Program-made: the position numbers and the translations under genes
Part shown: one piece after another, positions 1 to 11,036 of the stretch
Numbering within the stretch: position 1 is the stretch's first letter
Layout: each line of letters opens with the position of its first letter
The notes under the pieces: generated by a model
Told to the model about the DNA's origin: nothing
Seen by the model: the letters and a program-made list of their open reading frames with translations, nothing else
Database searches by the model: none
Source of the DNA: Chiridota heheva
Taxonomy: Eukaryota > Echinodermata > Holothuroidea > Apodida > Chiridotidae
DNA: 64,000 nt
Direction: 5' to 3'
Assembly (NCBI GenBank): GCA_020152595.1
Contig: JAIGNY010001587.1
Coordinates: forward strand, 1,746,001-1,810,000

Positions 1-193
1 ATCTTCCACGTAATTCTTTCAATTTTGTCCTACATTTCAATCAATTAAAATCGTCAATGTTTTCTTAACAAATTTTTTGAGGGGATTCAAAACATTGTGG
101 CCATGAAAACCAATAAGTTAACATTTAAGGAAACAATCTTAAGCTACTGTTGTTGCTGTCCATACGATCGTTAAATCAGTTCACTCTTCTTAA

Positions 194-800
194 ATGAAAT
201 ACCAAATTAACCCCAACATAACCTACCCTGAGGCCAGGAAACAATTCCTCGCTTCCCTTAACTCCAAGCCTTCCTACTCAAACGTAGTCTCCTCTAACTC
301 TAATTCCGCCCCCCCAAACACAACTAACACAACAAAAACTAACTCCCATGCCCAAACCGACCTCACCTGGCTCTTCTTACCTAGTCCTAAGCCCATCACC
401 ATTTCCAACAACCCAATCACACCCAATACCCACACCACCTCCACCTCCACTTCTCTCCTCAACCCCCCTTCCTACTCTAAAGCCCCTACGCCCCTACACC
501 AACTCCACTAATACCTTCATACATCAAGCTAAAACCAGCCAAGCAAACAACCAACAAACCAACAAATCAACCAGCAAACAACCAACCAAAAAACAACCAA
601 TCAACAAACAACCTATCAACAAACAACCAATCAACAAACAACCCACCTCCCAAACCCACACTGAAGAGAGTATGGATTGTTCGATTACCGAACACACCGA
701 TCATACTTCTCGTCCAATTTTCAAAAACAATCGCTCCCAAAGAAACAAATCCAAAGAAAAAACAAGCGAACTCAGACCCAGCAGATCTTCCTCCAGATAA
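194..800 (+). pseudogene. LINE ORF1 (gag-like) C-terminal remnant
   Basis: The first readable frame (194-511) carries the phrase ITYPEARKQFL, which resembles the segment just after the zinc knuckles in I-type ORF1 proteins. The knuckles themselves are absent, so the copy starts downstream of them. Translation then has to shift frame near 490, and the second frame (to about 800) is low in complexity: Asn/Thr/Pro/Ser-rich, followed by a KQPIN-type repeat. The fragment ends just before the ORF2 start at 814. The ORF1 assignment is inferred from position and this short similarity; the frameshift is visible directly. Confidence 0.65.
540..655 (+). repeat. Short tandem repeat inside LINE ORF1 (KQPIN codons)
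   Basis: About eight degenerate copies of a 12-16 bp CAACAAACAACC-like unit. In the ORF1 frame they give repeated Lys-Gln-Pro-Ile-Asn. It is probably slippage expansion within the element, because it keeps the reading frame over its length. Confidence 0.7.
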
Positions 801-813
801 CCCCGCCTCCTTT

Positions 814-3800
814 ATGGCATACACCACAATCAATTACAATAACACCCACAACATCATACAATGGAACATTAGGAGCCTTAAGGCCAATTCTGAAGAAATC
901 GACCTTCTGGCCTCCACCTTCAACCCGGTCGTCTTCTGCCTACAAGAAACTTTCTTGAAAACCACCGACCATTACTCCCTTAACAACTTTGCTTGCTATC
1001 ACAAACATCAAGTGGATGCTGACAGGGCCTGTGGTGGCGTCTCCATTCTCGTTAGACACGATATCCCACACAGCCCTGTTCGTGTGCACACCGACCTTCA
1101 GGCCATCTGTATTTCTATCTCCCTCCACAAAACTTTCACTCTCTGCAATATCTATCTCCCTCCCAACACCAACATTCAACCAACCAGCCTTAACAACCTC
1201 ATCTCTCAGCTTCCCACCCCCTTCATCCTTCTTGGTGACTTCAACGCTCACAACCCTCTGTGGGGCTCTAATACCACCACCCCTAGAGGCAAGTTCATCA
1301 AAACGCTCTCCGTCAGCACAGCCTGTCCTTACTGAACACTAACTCCCCGACCTACCTTCATCCTGCCACAGGCTCTCTCACCTGTATTGACCTGTCTATC
1401 TGTTCCCTAACCTCCTCCTTGACTTTAGTTGGAGAGTCACTGCTGACCTCTGTGGTAGTGATCATTACCCTCTTCTTATACACTCCAATCTTCAAATCCC
1501 CACTGAGCACACCCCCAACTGGAACCTCGACAAGGCTGACTGGTCCCTTTTTGAAACCCTCTGTGACTCACACCTCTCCCCCATCTTCTCGAGGATGAGG
1601 ATCCCATGTCTAACTTCAGTAATATCCTTATCAACATCGCCACCTGCTCAATTCCCAAAACCTCCAAACCCCAAATCATCCCCCCCAACCCCTGGTTCTC
1701 AGATGACTGCAAAACCGCCATCAAGAACAGGAAAAGAGCCCTCAGGAACTTTAAAACTAACCCGACCACCCATAACCTTAACCTCTTTCGCATCAGCCGT
1801 GCAAGGCCAGACGCACTATCAAGGACAGTAAAACCAACACTTGGAACAACTTTATCTCTTCTCTCACCACCAACACCCCCACTAAGAAGATTTGGAGAAT
1901 GGTTAACAGCTTCCACGGCAGAGTAGGCAAATCTTCCATCTCCCATCTCTCTTGGAATGGAGACCTTCTCACCATAAAAAAAGACATCGTTGACCACCTC
2001 GCCGCCTCTTTCAGCAACATCTCGGCCTCGACCAACTACTCCAATGCTTTCAAAATCAAAAAAGCTTGCGATGAAGCCCGGAGAATCACTTTTCCCTCTG
2101 ACAACTCCAAAGCTACAACACCCCTCTCACCCTTTCTGAATTAAACCAAGCCATCAGCGACGCTGGCTGCACCTCCAAGGGCCCAGATAACATCCCCTAT
2201 CAGTTTCTGAAACACCTCCCCATCAAAGCCACCACTACCCTACTCACCATCTTCAACCACATTTAGTCCTCACACTCCTTTCCCCTATCTGGAGGACAGC
2301 TATTGTCATCCCGTCCTTAAACCGGGAAGGATAGCACCGACCCACCAGCTACCGACCCATCGCCCTTACTTGCTGTCTCTGTAAAATTATGGAAAAGATC
2401 ATTAATCAGAGACTAAACTGGTTCCTCGAGACCAACAGAATCTCTCTCCTCACCAAAGCGGCTTCAAAAACGTTGCAATACCTAGACCAGTTAATTACGC
2501 TCGACACCGCTATCCGGGAATCCTTTGCAAAAAGGAACACCTCATTGCCATATTTTTTGACCTCGAGAAAGCTTTCGACACTACTTGGAAATACGGCATT
2601 ACCCGAAACTTCACACCATTGGCCTCAGAGGCCACCTCCCCATCTTTATTCAAAACTTCCTCTCACCCAGGCAGTTCCAAGTTCAGTATTGGCCACACCC
2701 TCTCCAAGCCGTGCCCCCAAGAAGAGGGCGTCCCCCAAGGCAGCATCCTCTCCCCACTCTCTTCAACCTGAGCATTAATGACATCGGGAATGACCTTGGC
2801 CCCAGCATCAAACGTACCCTCTCGTGGATGACTTCACCATCTTCTACTCCTCCCCTAGCTTTCCTATTGTTGAAAATAGGCTTCAAACCAGCCTCAATCA
2901 GCTGCAAGTCTGGAGCAACAATAACGGTTTTAGATTCTCCAAAGACAAGACAGTCTGCATGCACTTTTGTCATTTCAACAACCTCCACCCCAACCCGAAC
3001 TTTGTGCTCAATGGGAATCGCATCCCTAAAGTTGAAAACACAAAGTTCCTTGGTCTAACTCTAGACCCCAAGCTCACCTACAAGCCACACATCACCAACC
3101 TGAAACTAAAATGCAATAGCTCCCTCAACCTCCTCCGACTGCTCTCCAACACTACTTGGGGAGCGAACCGCTATGCTCTCCTCAAAATTTTCAGGCTCAC
3201 CATTCGTGCCAAGCTTGACTATGGCAATATTGTTTACTGTGTCGCTCACAACTCATACCTCAACCACATTAACACCATCCAAAATGAAGCCCTCAGGCTT
3301 TGTCTAGAGCCTACAGGACCTCCCCAATCACTAGCCTTCATGTTGAAGCCAACGAACCCCCTTTTTACTTAGATGTAAAAAGCTTAGCCTCTCCTATGCT
3401 TTTAGGGTCCTCACCAACACCCAGAACCCTGTTTACAACCTCATTAGGTACCCCAATTTCTCCTCCCTCTTTGATAGGACTAAAACCCTATCGCCCCCCC
3501 TTCAGCTTACGCATTAAATCAGACCTCTTTCAACTTGGCATCAACCCCGCCACTCTCGGCACCTATTCCTGGCCCACTTTTCCGCCTTGGGCCACCCCCT
3601 TCCTTCTGTCCACCTAGACCTCTCCACTTATAACAAAACTCAAACTCACCCTAATCTCTTCATCAATCTCACAACCAAATCAAAGACCAACTCTCAAATT
3701 ACACCTCCATCTATACTGATGGCTCCAAGGAAGGCAACAAGACAGCTGCTGCTGCCATCATCCAAGACATCACCCTCAGTAGCAGACTTCCTGACCACTC

Positions 3801-4453
3801 ATCCATCTTTTCAGCCGAGGCTAAGGCCATTCTCCTCGCCCTCAACTTTATTGAGTACTCTCCTCTTAGTCACTTTGCCATTTTCTCTGACTCCAAGGCT
3901 GTTCTTACTTCATTACTCAATCTTAAATGGGATAACCTCACCTGCCACCTCCTCCTCCGGAAACTCTTTTCTCCCACCCTCTGCAGGAAAAGTGTTCTTT
4001 TCTTCTGGATACCCAGCCATGTTGGCATCCTGGCAATGACAGGGCTGATACAGCCGCTAAGCTTGCCCTTAACCTCCTCCCTTCCCCTTTTCCCAAAACC
4101 CTCTCTGACATCAAACCGCTTATCGCTTCTCTTGTTCGTGACCGCTGGCAAACCTTATGGAACTTCCAAATTGATAACAAACTCCATGTTATCCAGCCCA
4201 CAATCCCGATCAAATCCACCATCAACAACCTTTCTCGTATCGACAACGCGTTCATATTACCCGTCTTAGAATTGGTCACACCCACCTCACTCACTCCCAC
4301 CTCCTTATTGGTTCCCCCAACCCTCTGTAACAATTGCCACTGCAGCCTTACAATCCAACACGTTCTCCTTGCTTGCCCCTGTACAACCTTCCCAGAGCTT
4401 CTCTCGCTCCCCACAACTCAATTGCTGAGTTCTTCCAAAAAATCCTCCAGATA
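814..4453 (+). pseudogene. LINE ORF2 remnant: endonuclease, reverse transcriptase, RNase H
   Basis: ORF2 would encode the enzyme that nicks the target and copies the element RNA. The endonuclease block starts at the ATG at 814 and shows QWNIRS, QET, GDFNAH and, in another frame near 1459, SDHY, which are the conserved residues of the APE-like fold. The linker (1600-2100) keeps an NPWFSDDC motif. The RT block starts near 2130 with a GPDNIPYQFLK motif. It continues with SYRPIAL-like text near 2350, DLEKAFD near 2560, GVPQGSILSPLLFNL near 2730 and VDDF at 2824, where the first residue of the usual Y/F-x-DD box is Leu. RNase H begins with YTDGSK near 3714 and keeps the later Asp and a WIPSHVG motif. 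A C-terminal CNNC...H...C knuckle lies near 4330. At least six frameshifts or stops separate these blocks, so no functional protein is possible. Confidence 0.9.
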
Positions 4454-4692
4454 AAATAGTCTCCTTCCTTCAGCATGCATCCCTCTACAACCATATTTAA
4501 TCCTCCTCTTCCACCCCCTCTCTACTCTGTTTTTAGTTTTACCCATGCACCTCCTCTCTCGATCACAGCTTTCTGGCTTTTGTTCTTGAATTTCTCTCAT
4601 TCTTCCCCTGGTCTCTTTCCTTACTACCTCTAAAATGATCTGACCTCTCAGGCACAATTTGACCTTCGTTGTCGTGGTGCCGTTAAGACCTC

Positions 4693-4717
4693 ATCAAACA
4701 AACAAACAAACAAACTA
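4693..4717 (+). repeat. (CAAA)n 3' tail of the LINE
   Basis: Six CAAA units directly follow the element's 3' untranslated region and mark its 3' boundary. Short tandem tails rather than poly(A) are known in several LINE clades. Confidence 0.8.
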
Positions 4718-5542
4718 ATTATCAGAAAATGTTGATGGATATTATTGTGGAAATGAGTAAATTGCAGTAACTGGGTGAAATTACAATATTTCAGAGGTTT
4801 TACTTCCTATAGGCCTATATGTGTGAAAGATTTTTGATCTATATTCAGATATTTAGAAAATCAGACTGCTGTTTCACAGTAAATTTGAGCAGCATGCAGA
4901 CATTGCCGTCAAAAGTTACATAGAATTAAGAGGGCGTAGTAAAATCAAGAGATAAGTATCACTGCTTGTATTCCTTGGCATGCTAGTATACCACCCACCC
5001 TGCATAACCACCTTTGCAGTACTACTGGCAGCACACTATGTTTCCGGAAAGGTCATCTAAATCTGGGAAGAACAGTTCATAAAAAGTTTTTTCTTATCTT
5101 GGTAATGGCTGATCAAAGTTCCAAGTCTTTTTTTTTGTAATATATGCAAAATTCATGGCATAGTAAATTGATGCCATAACTGAAATGTTATGTAATTCTA
5201 CATGTCACTTAGGGATACCATGCTGCTTGCTGCTCACTGATATTTTCAAGTTTCCAAACATTTAATGTACAGTCCATGGCATGTAATGCATTTGGAAAAG
5301 TGTGTGTTTATTTGGCTAGAAACACAGAAATTTAGCTTTAGACACTTTTTTAACCATTAGATGCAGTGATGGATCTATGCTGTTAAGTTTAAGTTTATGA
5401 TGTTGTTATAGAATATACATATCCTATTCAGAGGCGTATCTAGCTTTTACTTTTTGAGGGGTTTTAAGCACCTAAATGTTTCATTTGTCCAAAATTGAAA
5501 GTTTTTGGTCTTAGCCAGAGGCGTAGGAAGCTGGGGAGGGGG
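4718..5542. other. AT-rich spacer without recognisable genes
   Basis: I see no credible coding region here. Two short pieces (near 5430 and 5517) read AGAGGCGTAG or similar, the kind of terminus often seen on degenerate DNA transposons. The second lies immediately outside foldback structure A. Confidence 0.5.
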
Positions 5543-6194
5543 ATCCTAAGATGATTGTGTCTTCCCGGTTAAATGCTTTTTGCAAGATTGCGATTTTGTT
5601 TCTTCAAAATTGGAAAAATTGAAGACAAATTCTGGGTCAAACTTGGCAATATTTTCCGAAAATTGAAGAAAATTTCTTCCGATAATTGAATAATATTTCT
5701 CGAAAATTGATGGACATTTTCCAAAAATAAAGATAATTTTCCTACAATTTAAGAAATTTCCCTAAATTAAACTAAACAAAATTTCCTGAAAATTTAAGGA
5801 GATTTCTGATTAGCATTGATGTTTGATCGAGACTTAATTTACCAGTGCAATTTTTCCGCCCATAACTGGGAAGTCGAGTCACAACTGTGACCCTACCTAT
5901 TGCTTCTGGTCCTGAATTGGAGATTTTGGCACCTGAATTGTAAAGTTTGTTCCAAAAATATTGATTTTCTGTCAAAAGTGAAGTTTTCTGATCCACAATT
6001 TTGGTGTAAACTGGAAAAGTTGCAGTCCAAAATAATCCAGTCAATTAGAATGAAAAATGCTTGCATCTCTGGTTCATTTGATATTTCAGTTAATTATATA
6101 AAACTTGCCTTTTTTTGGGAGGGGGTCTACAGCATTTGGGAGGGGGCTATGCCTCCAGTACCCCCTCTTTAGACACAGCACTGATCCTATAATT
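5543..6194 (+). repeat. Left inverted arm of foldback A
   Basis: This is the reverse complement of 7646-8298. Parts of it (the segment around AGCATTGATGTTTGATC and the GAAAATTGAAGAAAATT runs) recur in diverged form near 27.2, 47.0 and 50.4 kb, so the arm belongs to a dispersed family. Confidence 0.85.
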
Positions 6195-6744
6195 GAAGGT
6201 TTTAGTTCTGTAGGATGATAAAGGAATACTTTGACAACAAATTTAAAATGTATGGTATAGATAGTAATTAGCTGCCACAATTTTTTCTGCAGTCATGCAG
6301 TTTAACAAAAGTTGAAAAAATACTACTGATCATACACCTGGAAAGATACTCTTCATTATTACCTGGGCCATCAGCCCTTGCCACACATATAGTACAAAAT
6401 GCCATGTTGAAAAATTAGCTGATATTACAAAATAAGGATATGAAAAATCCTATATTTTTCCCCTCATAACCTTAAAAACTAATTTTTTCTCAACTATTTT
6501 TATAAAATTCCTATATATTTTCTTAACCTTGGTGGGAGGCCTGATTTTTGCATATTTGTATATTCATGTCTGCATATATTTGCATTTTCATATTCATATT
6601 TTATATTATGTATCAGCTTATAGAATTATGTTCACTTTCTATATACGTCTTCTTATTGCTGATTTTATTGAAAATTAGCCAATTTTTTACACATTAGAGA
6701 TATCGTTTCTCCGCTTCATATAAAACTTGTGACAAAATATGTCA

Positions 6745-7156
6745 ACAATGGGATGACAAGGTATACTATACATGGTAAAGTAGATTAGGCCCGTTAAAAA
6801 AAATAGAAGTTATATAAACCTAACGCAGTTCTAAAGTGATGCTTGCAGGCATTTTTTTATATATTTTTTTCCAAGCCAATTCATTTGGCAGTTTGCAACA
6901 TTCGGAATCAGGTCAACCACATCAATCGTAATAAATATTGAAAGCTATCAGAAGGAATCATTCGTATTTTGGTAGAATAAGACTAAAGTACGGACGCTGA
7001 ATAACTGCTCCAGTAGAAAAATATGGTACTTTTCCTTTAAAGATATTGGAATCTTTCAAACGTGATGCGCACGAGGGTGATAAACTAATAAAGAAATTGT
7101 ATTGGGCCTTATGTTGCTTTGTGTGTTTTGTTGATTATTGTGGTGCATGCATTGGT
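6745..7156 (+). repeat. Core module, copy 1 (inside foldback A)
   Basis: About 410 bp starting ACAATGGGATGACAAGG. It recurs almost identically in the same orientation at 9894-10307, and in both places is followed directly by the 35-bp array. No ORF of note. Confidence 0.85.
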
Positions 7157-7645
7157 TAGTTGTAGAACGTTTGACTTAGTTATGGTTAGAAAAGTTATAG
7201 AACGTTTGACTTAGTTATGGTTAGAAAAGTTATAGAACGTTTGACTTAGTTATGGTTAGAAAAGTTATAGAACGTTTGACTTAGTTATGGTTAGAAAAGT
7301 TATAGAACGTTTGACTTAGTTATGGTAAGAAAAGTTGTAGAACGTTTGACTTAGTTATGGTTAGAAAAGTTATAGAACGTTTGACTTAGTTATGGTTAGA
7401 AAAGTTATAGAACGTTTGACTTAGTTATGGTTAGAAAAGTTATAGAACGTTTGACTTAGTTATGGTAAGAAAAGTTGTAGAACGTTTGACTTAGTTATGG
7501 TTAGAAAAGTTATAGAACGTTTGACTTAGTTATGGTTAGAAAAGTTGTAGAACGTTTGACTTAGTTATGGTTAGAAAAGTTATAGAACGTTTGACTTAGT
7601 TATGGTTAGAAAAGTTATAGAACGTTTGACTTAGTTATGGTTAGA
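7157..7645 (+). repeat. 35-bp minisatellite, 14 copies
   Basis: Head-to-tail units contain AACGTTTGACTTAGTT followed by ATGGTTAGAAAAG. Units differ mainly at two sites (GTTATAG/GTTGTAG and GGTTAG/GGTAAG). The pattern of variants repeats along the array, which suggests block duplication. There are no unique spacers, so this is not a CRISPR array. Confidence 0.95.
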
Positions 7646-8298
7646 AATTATAGGATCAGTGCTGTGTCTAAAGAGGGGGGGGTACTGGAGGCATAGCCCC
7701 CTCCCAAATGCTGTAGACCCCCTCCCAAAAAAAGGCAAGTTTTATATAATTAACTGAAATATCAAATGAACCAGAGATGCAAGCATTTTTTATTCTAATT
7801 GACTGGATTATTTTGGACTGCAACTTTTCCAGTTTACACCAAAATTGTGGATCAGAAAACTTCACTTTTGACAGAAAATCAATATTTTGGAACAAACTTT
7901 ACAATTCAGGTGCCAAAATCTCAATTCAGGACCAGAAGCAATAGGTAGGGTCACAGTTGTGACTCGACTTCCCAGTTATGGGCGGAAAAATTGCACTGGT
8001 AAATTAAGTCTCGATCAAACATCAATGCTAATCAGAAATCTCCTTAAATTTTCAGGAAATTTTGTTTAGTTTAATTTAGGGAAATTTCTTAAATTGTAGG
8101 AAAATTATCTTTATTTTTGGAAAATGTCCATCAATTTTCGAGAAATATTATTCAATTATCGGAAGAAATTTTCTTCAATTTTCGGAAAATATTGCCAAGT
8201 TTGACCCAGAATTTGTCTTCAATTTTCCCAATTTTGAAGAAACAAAATCGCAATCTTGCAAAAAGCATTTAACCGGGAAGACACAATCATCTTAGGAT
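7646..8298 (-). repeat. Right inverted arm of foldback A
   Basis: Reverse complement of 5543-6194 with only scattered substitutions, such as a longer G run near 7675. It follows the last 35-bp repeat unit directly and abuts foldback B with no spacer. Confidence 0.85.
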
Positions 8299-9701
8299 GA
8301 TTAATTTGCAAGTTTCTTATTAACTGTCATATCATTGCATATCATGGAATATTTGTTCCAGGATATTTATTCATAAGCCACGACCAACATGCATGATGCA
8401 GAGCAATAAAATAGACAACACTAGCATGTGCACAAATAATTAACAACATTATCATAGCAAGTATGATGTAAAACGGACATACGGTTGCTCATGTATCATA
8501 TTTGAAGAATTCTAGGTTAAGCCCGCCCACTCATTAATATGCATGTATCACCACCAAAACTAATAAGGCACATCCACAGACCATGGGCTATCTGTGTATC
8601 ACATATGACTTGAATCCAGTCTATCATTCTTTAGATACCATGGTTACAAGCTTTTTTCACTAAAATCATATTAAGCCTCACCCACTAAGCATACTAATGA
8701 AATTCAAAGTTTTTTTTATACCATGAACATGTACACACTAGCAAACATTTATAACTGTGCCAAATATGAAACAAAAATATATATGTGGTTCTTATAATAT
8801 GAGCTTTTCAATTTTTTTACATTCAGCTCCGCCTACTCATTAATATGCATGACATCACCACGAAAAACAAGAGGGCACATCAAACAGACCATGAGCTATC
8901 TGCGTACCACATAACTTGAATTCAGTTTATCCTTCTTTAGATATCATGTTTACAAAATCTTTTCAGAAAATCATATTAGGCCCCACCCACTATGCATATT
9001 AATGAAATTCAACGTTTTTAAACCCTGGACATGTACACACTAGCTAACATCATAACTACCAAATATGAAACAAAACAGATATGCGGTTGTTAAAATATGA
9101 ACATTTCAAGATTTTTACATTAATCCCTGCCTACTCATTAATATGCATGACATCACCACCAAACACAATAAGGCACATCTACGGACCATGTGCTATCTGT
9201 GTGCCACATATGACATGAATCTACTGTACCGTTTTTGAGATATCGTGTTCATGAGCTGGCCGTCACACACACACACACCCACCCACATACATACACACAC
9301 ACGCCATCATGACCGCATAGTTTTCTGATGCTATCGCATTGGAACCAGAAATGGCGGCTCCCATAGAAGTAGCATTTTTTTTTAAATTTTAATAATTACA
9401 AAAATTGTAATAGATTATTTTGGGAGGTACAAAACTTGGTTGGAAGATTTGTTATTTTTATTTCTATCATATCAAATAAGAATTGTGTCAGATTTTATGT
9501 CTCGCTATAAATCCTTTTGAGCCATGAAAAGAGCTAGGAGTTCTGACATGAAGTCAAGAAATGGCTCAGTTTGTGCTTATATGTCTTTCTTAAAATAAGA
9601 GTGAATGCAATGTTTTGTTAAACTTGTTAAAAAGAAAACAAATATTATCACCGGGCATAATTATTTGAAAAGCTTAAAGGATGCCAGCTATTATCTTAAC
9701 T
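8298..9701 (-). repeat. Left inverted arm of foldback B (family C repeat, reverse orientation)
   Basis: Reverse complement of 11037-12445. It shows CTCATTAATATGCATG-type motifs near 8530, 8829 and 9130, a spacing of about 300 bp, and a CA-rich tract at 9263-9302. Confidence 0.85.
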
Positions 9702-9893
9702 AAGTCAAACGTTCTACAACTTTTCTAACCATAACTAAGTCAAACGTTCTACAACTTTTCTAACCATAACTAAGTCAAACGTTCTACAACTTTTCTAACT
9801 ATAACTGAGTCAAACGTTCTATAACTTTTCTAACCATAACTAAGTCAAACGTTCTATAACTTTTCTAACCATAACTAAGTCAAACGTTCTATG
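9702..9893 (-). repeat. 35-bp minisatellite, about 5 inverted copies
   Basis: The same 35-bp unit as at 7157 and 10308, on the opposite strand, leading directly into the core module. Confidence 0.9.
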
Positions 9894-10307
9894 ACAATGG
9901 GATGACAAGGTATACTATACATGGTAAAGTAGATTAGGCCCCGTTAAAAAAAAATAGAAGTTATATAAACCTAACGCAGTTCGAAAGTGATGCTTGCAGG
10001 CATTTTTTTATATATTTTTTTCCAAGCCAATTCATTTGGCAGTTTGCAACATTCGGAATCAGGTCAACCACATCAATCGTAATAAATATTGAAAGCTATC
10101 AGAAGGAATCATTCGTATTTTGGTAGAATAAGACTAAAGTCACGGACGCTGAATAACTGCTCCAGTAGAAAAATATGGTACTTTTCCTTTAAAGATATTG
10201 GAATCTTTCAAGCGTGATGCATACGAGGGTGATAAACTAATAAAGAAATTGTATTGGGCCTTATGTTGCTTTGTGTGTTTTGTTGATTATTGTGGTGCAT
10301 GCATTGG
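9894..10307 (+). repeat. Core module, copy 2 (spacer of foldback B)
   Basis: Nearly identical direct copy of 6745-7156, differing by a few substitutions and small indels. It lies between inverted and direct 35-bp arrays. Confidence 0.85.
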
Positions 10308-11036
10308 TTAGTTGTAGAGCGTTTGACTTAGTTATGGTTAGAAAAGTTATAGAACGTTTGACTTAGTTATGGTTAGAAAAGTTATAGAACGTTTGACTTA
10401 GTTATGGTTAGAAAAGTTATAGAACGTTTGACTTAGTTATGGTAAGAAAAGTTGTAGAACGTTTGACTTAGTTATGGTTAGAAAAGTTATAGAACGTTTG
10501 ACTTAGTTATGGTTAGAAAAGTTATAGAACGTTTGACTTAGTTATGGTTAGAAAAGTTATAGAACGTTTGACTTAGTTATGGTTAGAAAAGTTGTAGAAC
10601 GTTTGACTTAGTTATGGTAAGAAAAGTTGTAGAACGTTTGACTTAGTTATGGTTAGAAAAGTTATAGAACGTTTGACTTAGTTATGGTTAGAAAAGTTAT
10701 AGAACGTTTGACTTAGTTATGGTTAGAAAAGTTATAGAACGTTTGACTTAGTTATGGTTAGAAAAGTTATAGAACGTTTGACTTAGTTATGGTTAGAAAA
10801 GTTGTAGAACGTTTGACTTAGTTATGGTTAGAAAAGTTATAGAACGTTTGACTTAGTTATGGTTAGAAAAGTTATAGAACGTTTGACTTAGTTATGGTTA
10901 GAAAAGTTATAGAACGTTTGACTCAGTTATAGTTAGAAAAGTTGTAGAACGTTTGACTTAGTTATGGTTAGAAAAGTTGTAGAACGTTTGACTTAGTTAT
11001 GGTTAGAAAAGTTGTAGAACGTTTGACTTAGTTAAG
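10308..11036 (+). repeat. 35-bp minisatellite, about 21 copies
   Basis: Longest array of the 35-bp unit in the window. Only its distal five or so copies are mirrored in the left arm, so the two arms differ in array length. Confidence 0.95.

Larger units (their letters stand above)
194..4717 (+). mobile_element. 5'-truncated I-type (RNase H-bearing) LINE retrotransposon
   Basis: One plus-strand non-LTR retrotransposon can be followed from the tail of a gag-like ORF1, through an apurinic-type endonuclease, a reverse transcriptase and an RNase H domain, to a CAAA-repeat 3' end. The domain order EN-RT-RNase H is that of the I/Nimb/R1 group; I cannot choose the clade without a tree. The 5' end is lost near base 190, inside ORF1, which is normal for target-primed reverse transcription that stops early. 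Frame changes between the recognisable blocks (near 490, 1320, 2150-2550, 2800, 3370 and 4030) show the copy is dead. I saw no clear target-site duplication around 4717. Confidence 0.9.
5543..8298. mobile_element. Foldback structure A (652-bp inverted arms)
   Basis: A left arm (5543-6194) and a right arm (7646-8298) are nearly perfect inverted copies, separated by a 1.45 kb interior. The arm ends pair as ATCCTAAG with CTTAGGAT, and the inner ends pair at CTGATCCTATAATT. The arms contain AT-rich degenerate 20-bp runs and a G-rich inner segment but no protein. The interior holds about 550 bp of unmatched sequence, then a core and a 35-bp minisatellite shared with the neighbouring structure B. 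Long inverted arms that include tandem repeats resemble foldback elements such as Drosophila FB or Galileo. No transposase was found, so the class is inferred only from architecture. Confidence 0.75.

Noticed and set aside
7157-11036. CRISPR-like appearance of the 35-bp arrays
   Set aside because: The units are contiguous, with no unique spacers and no cas genes, in an animal-type genome. They are minisatellites.
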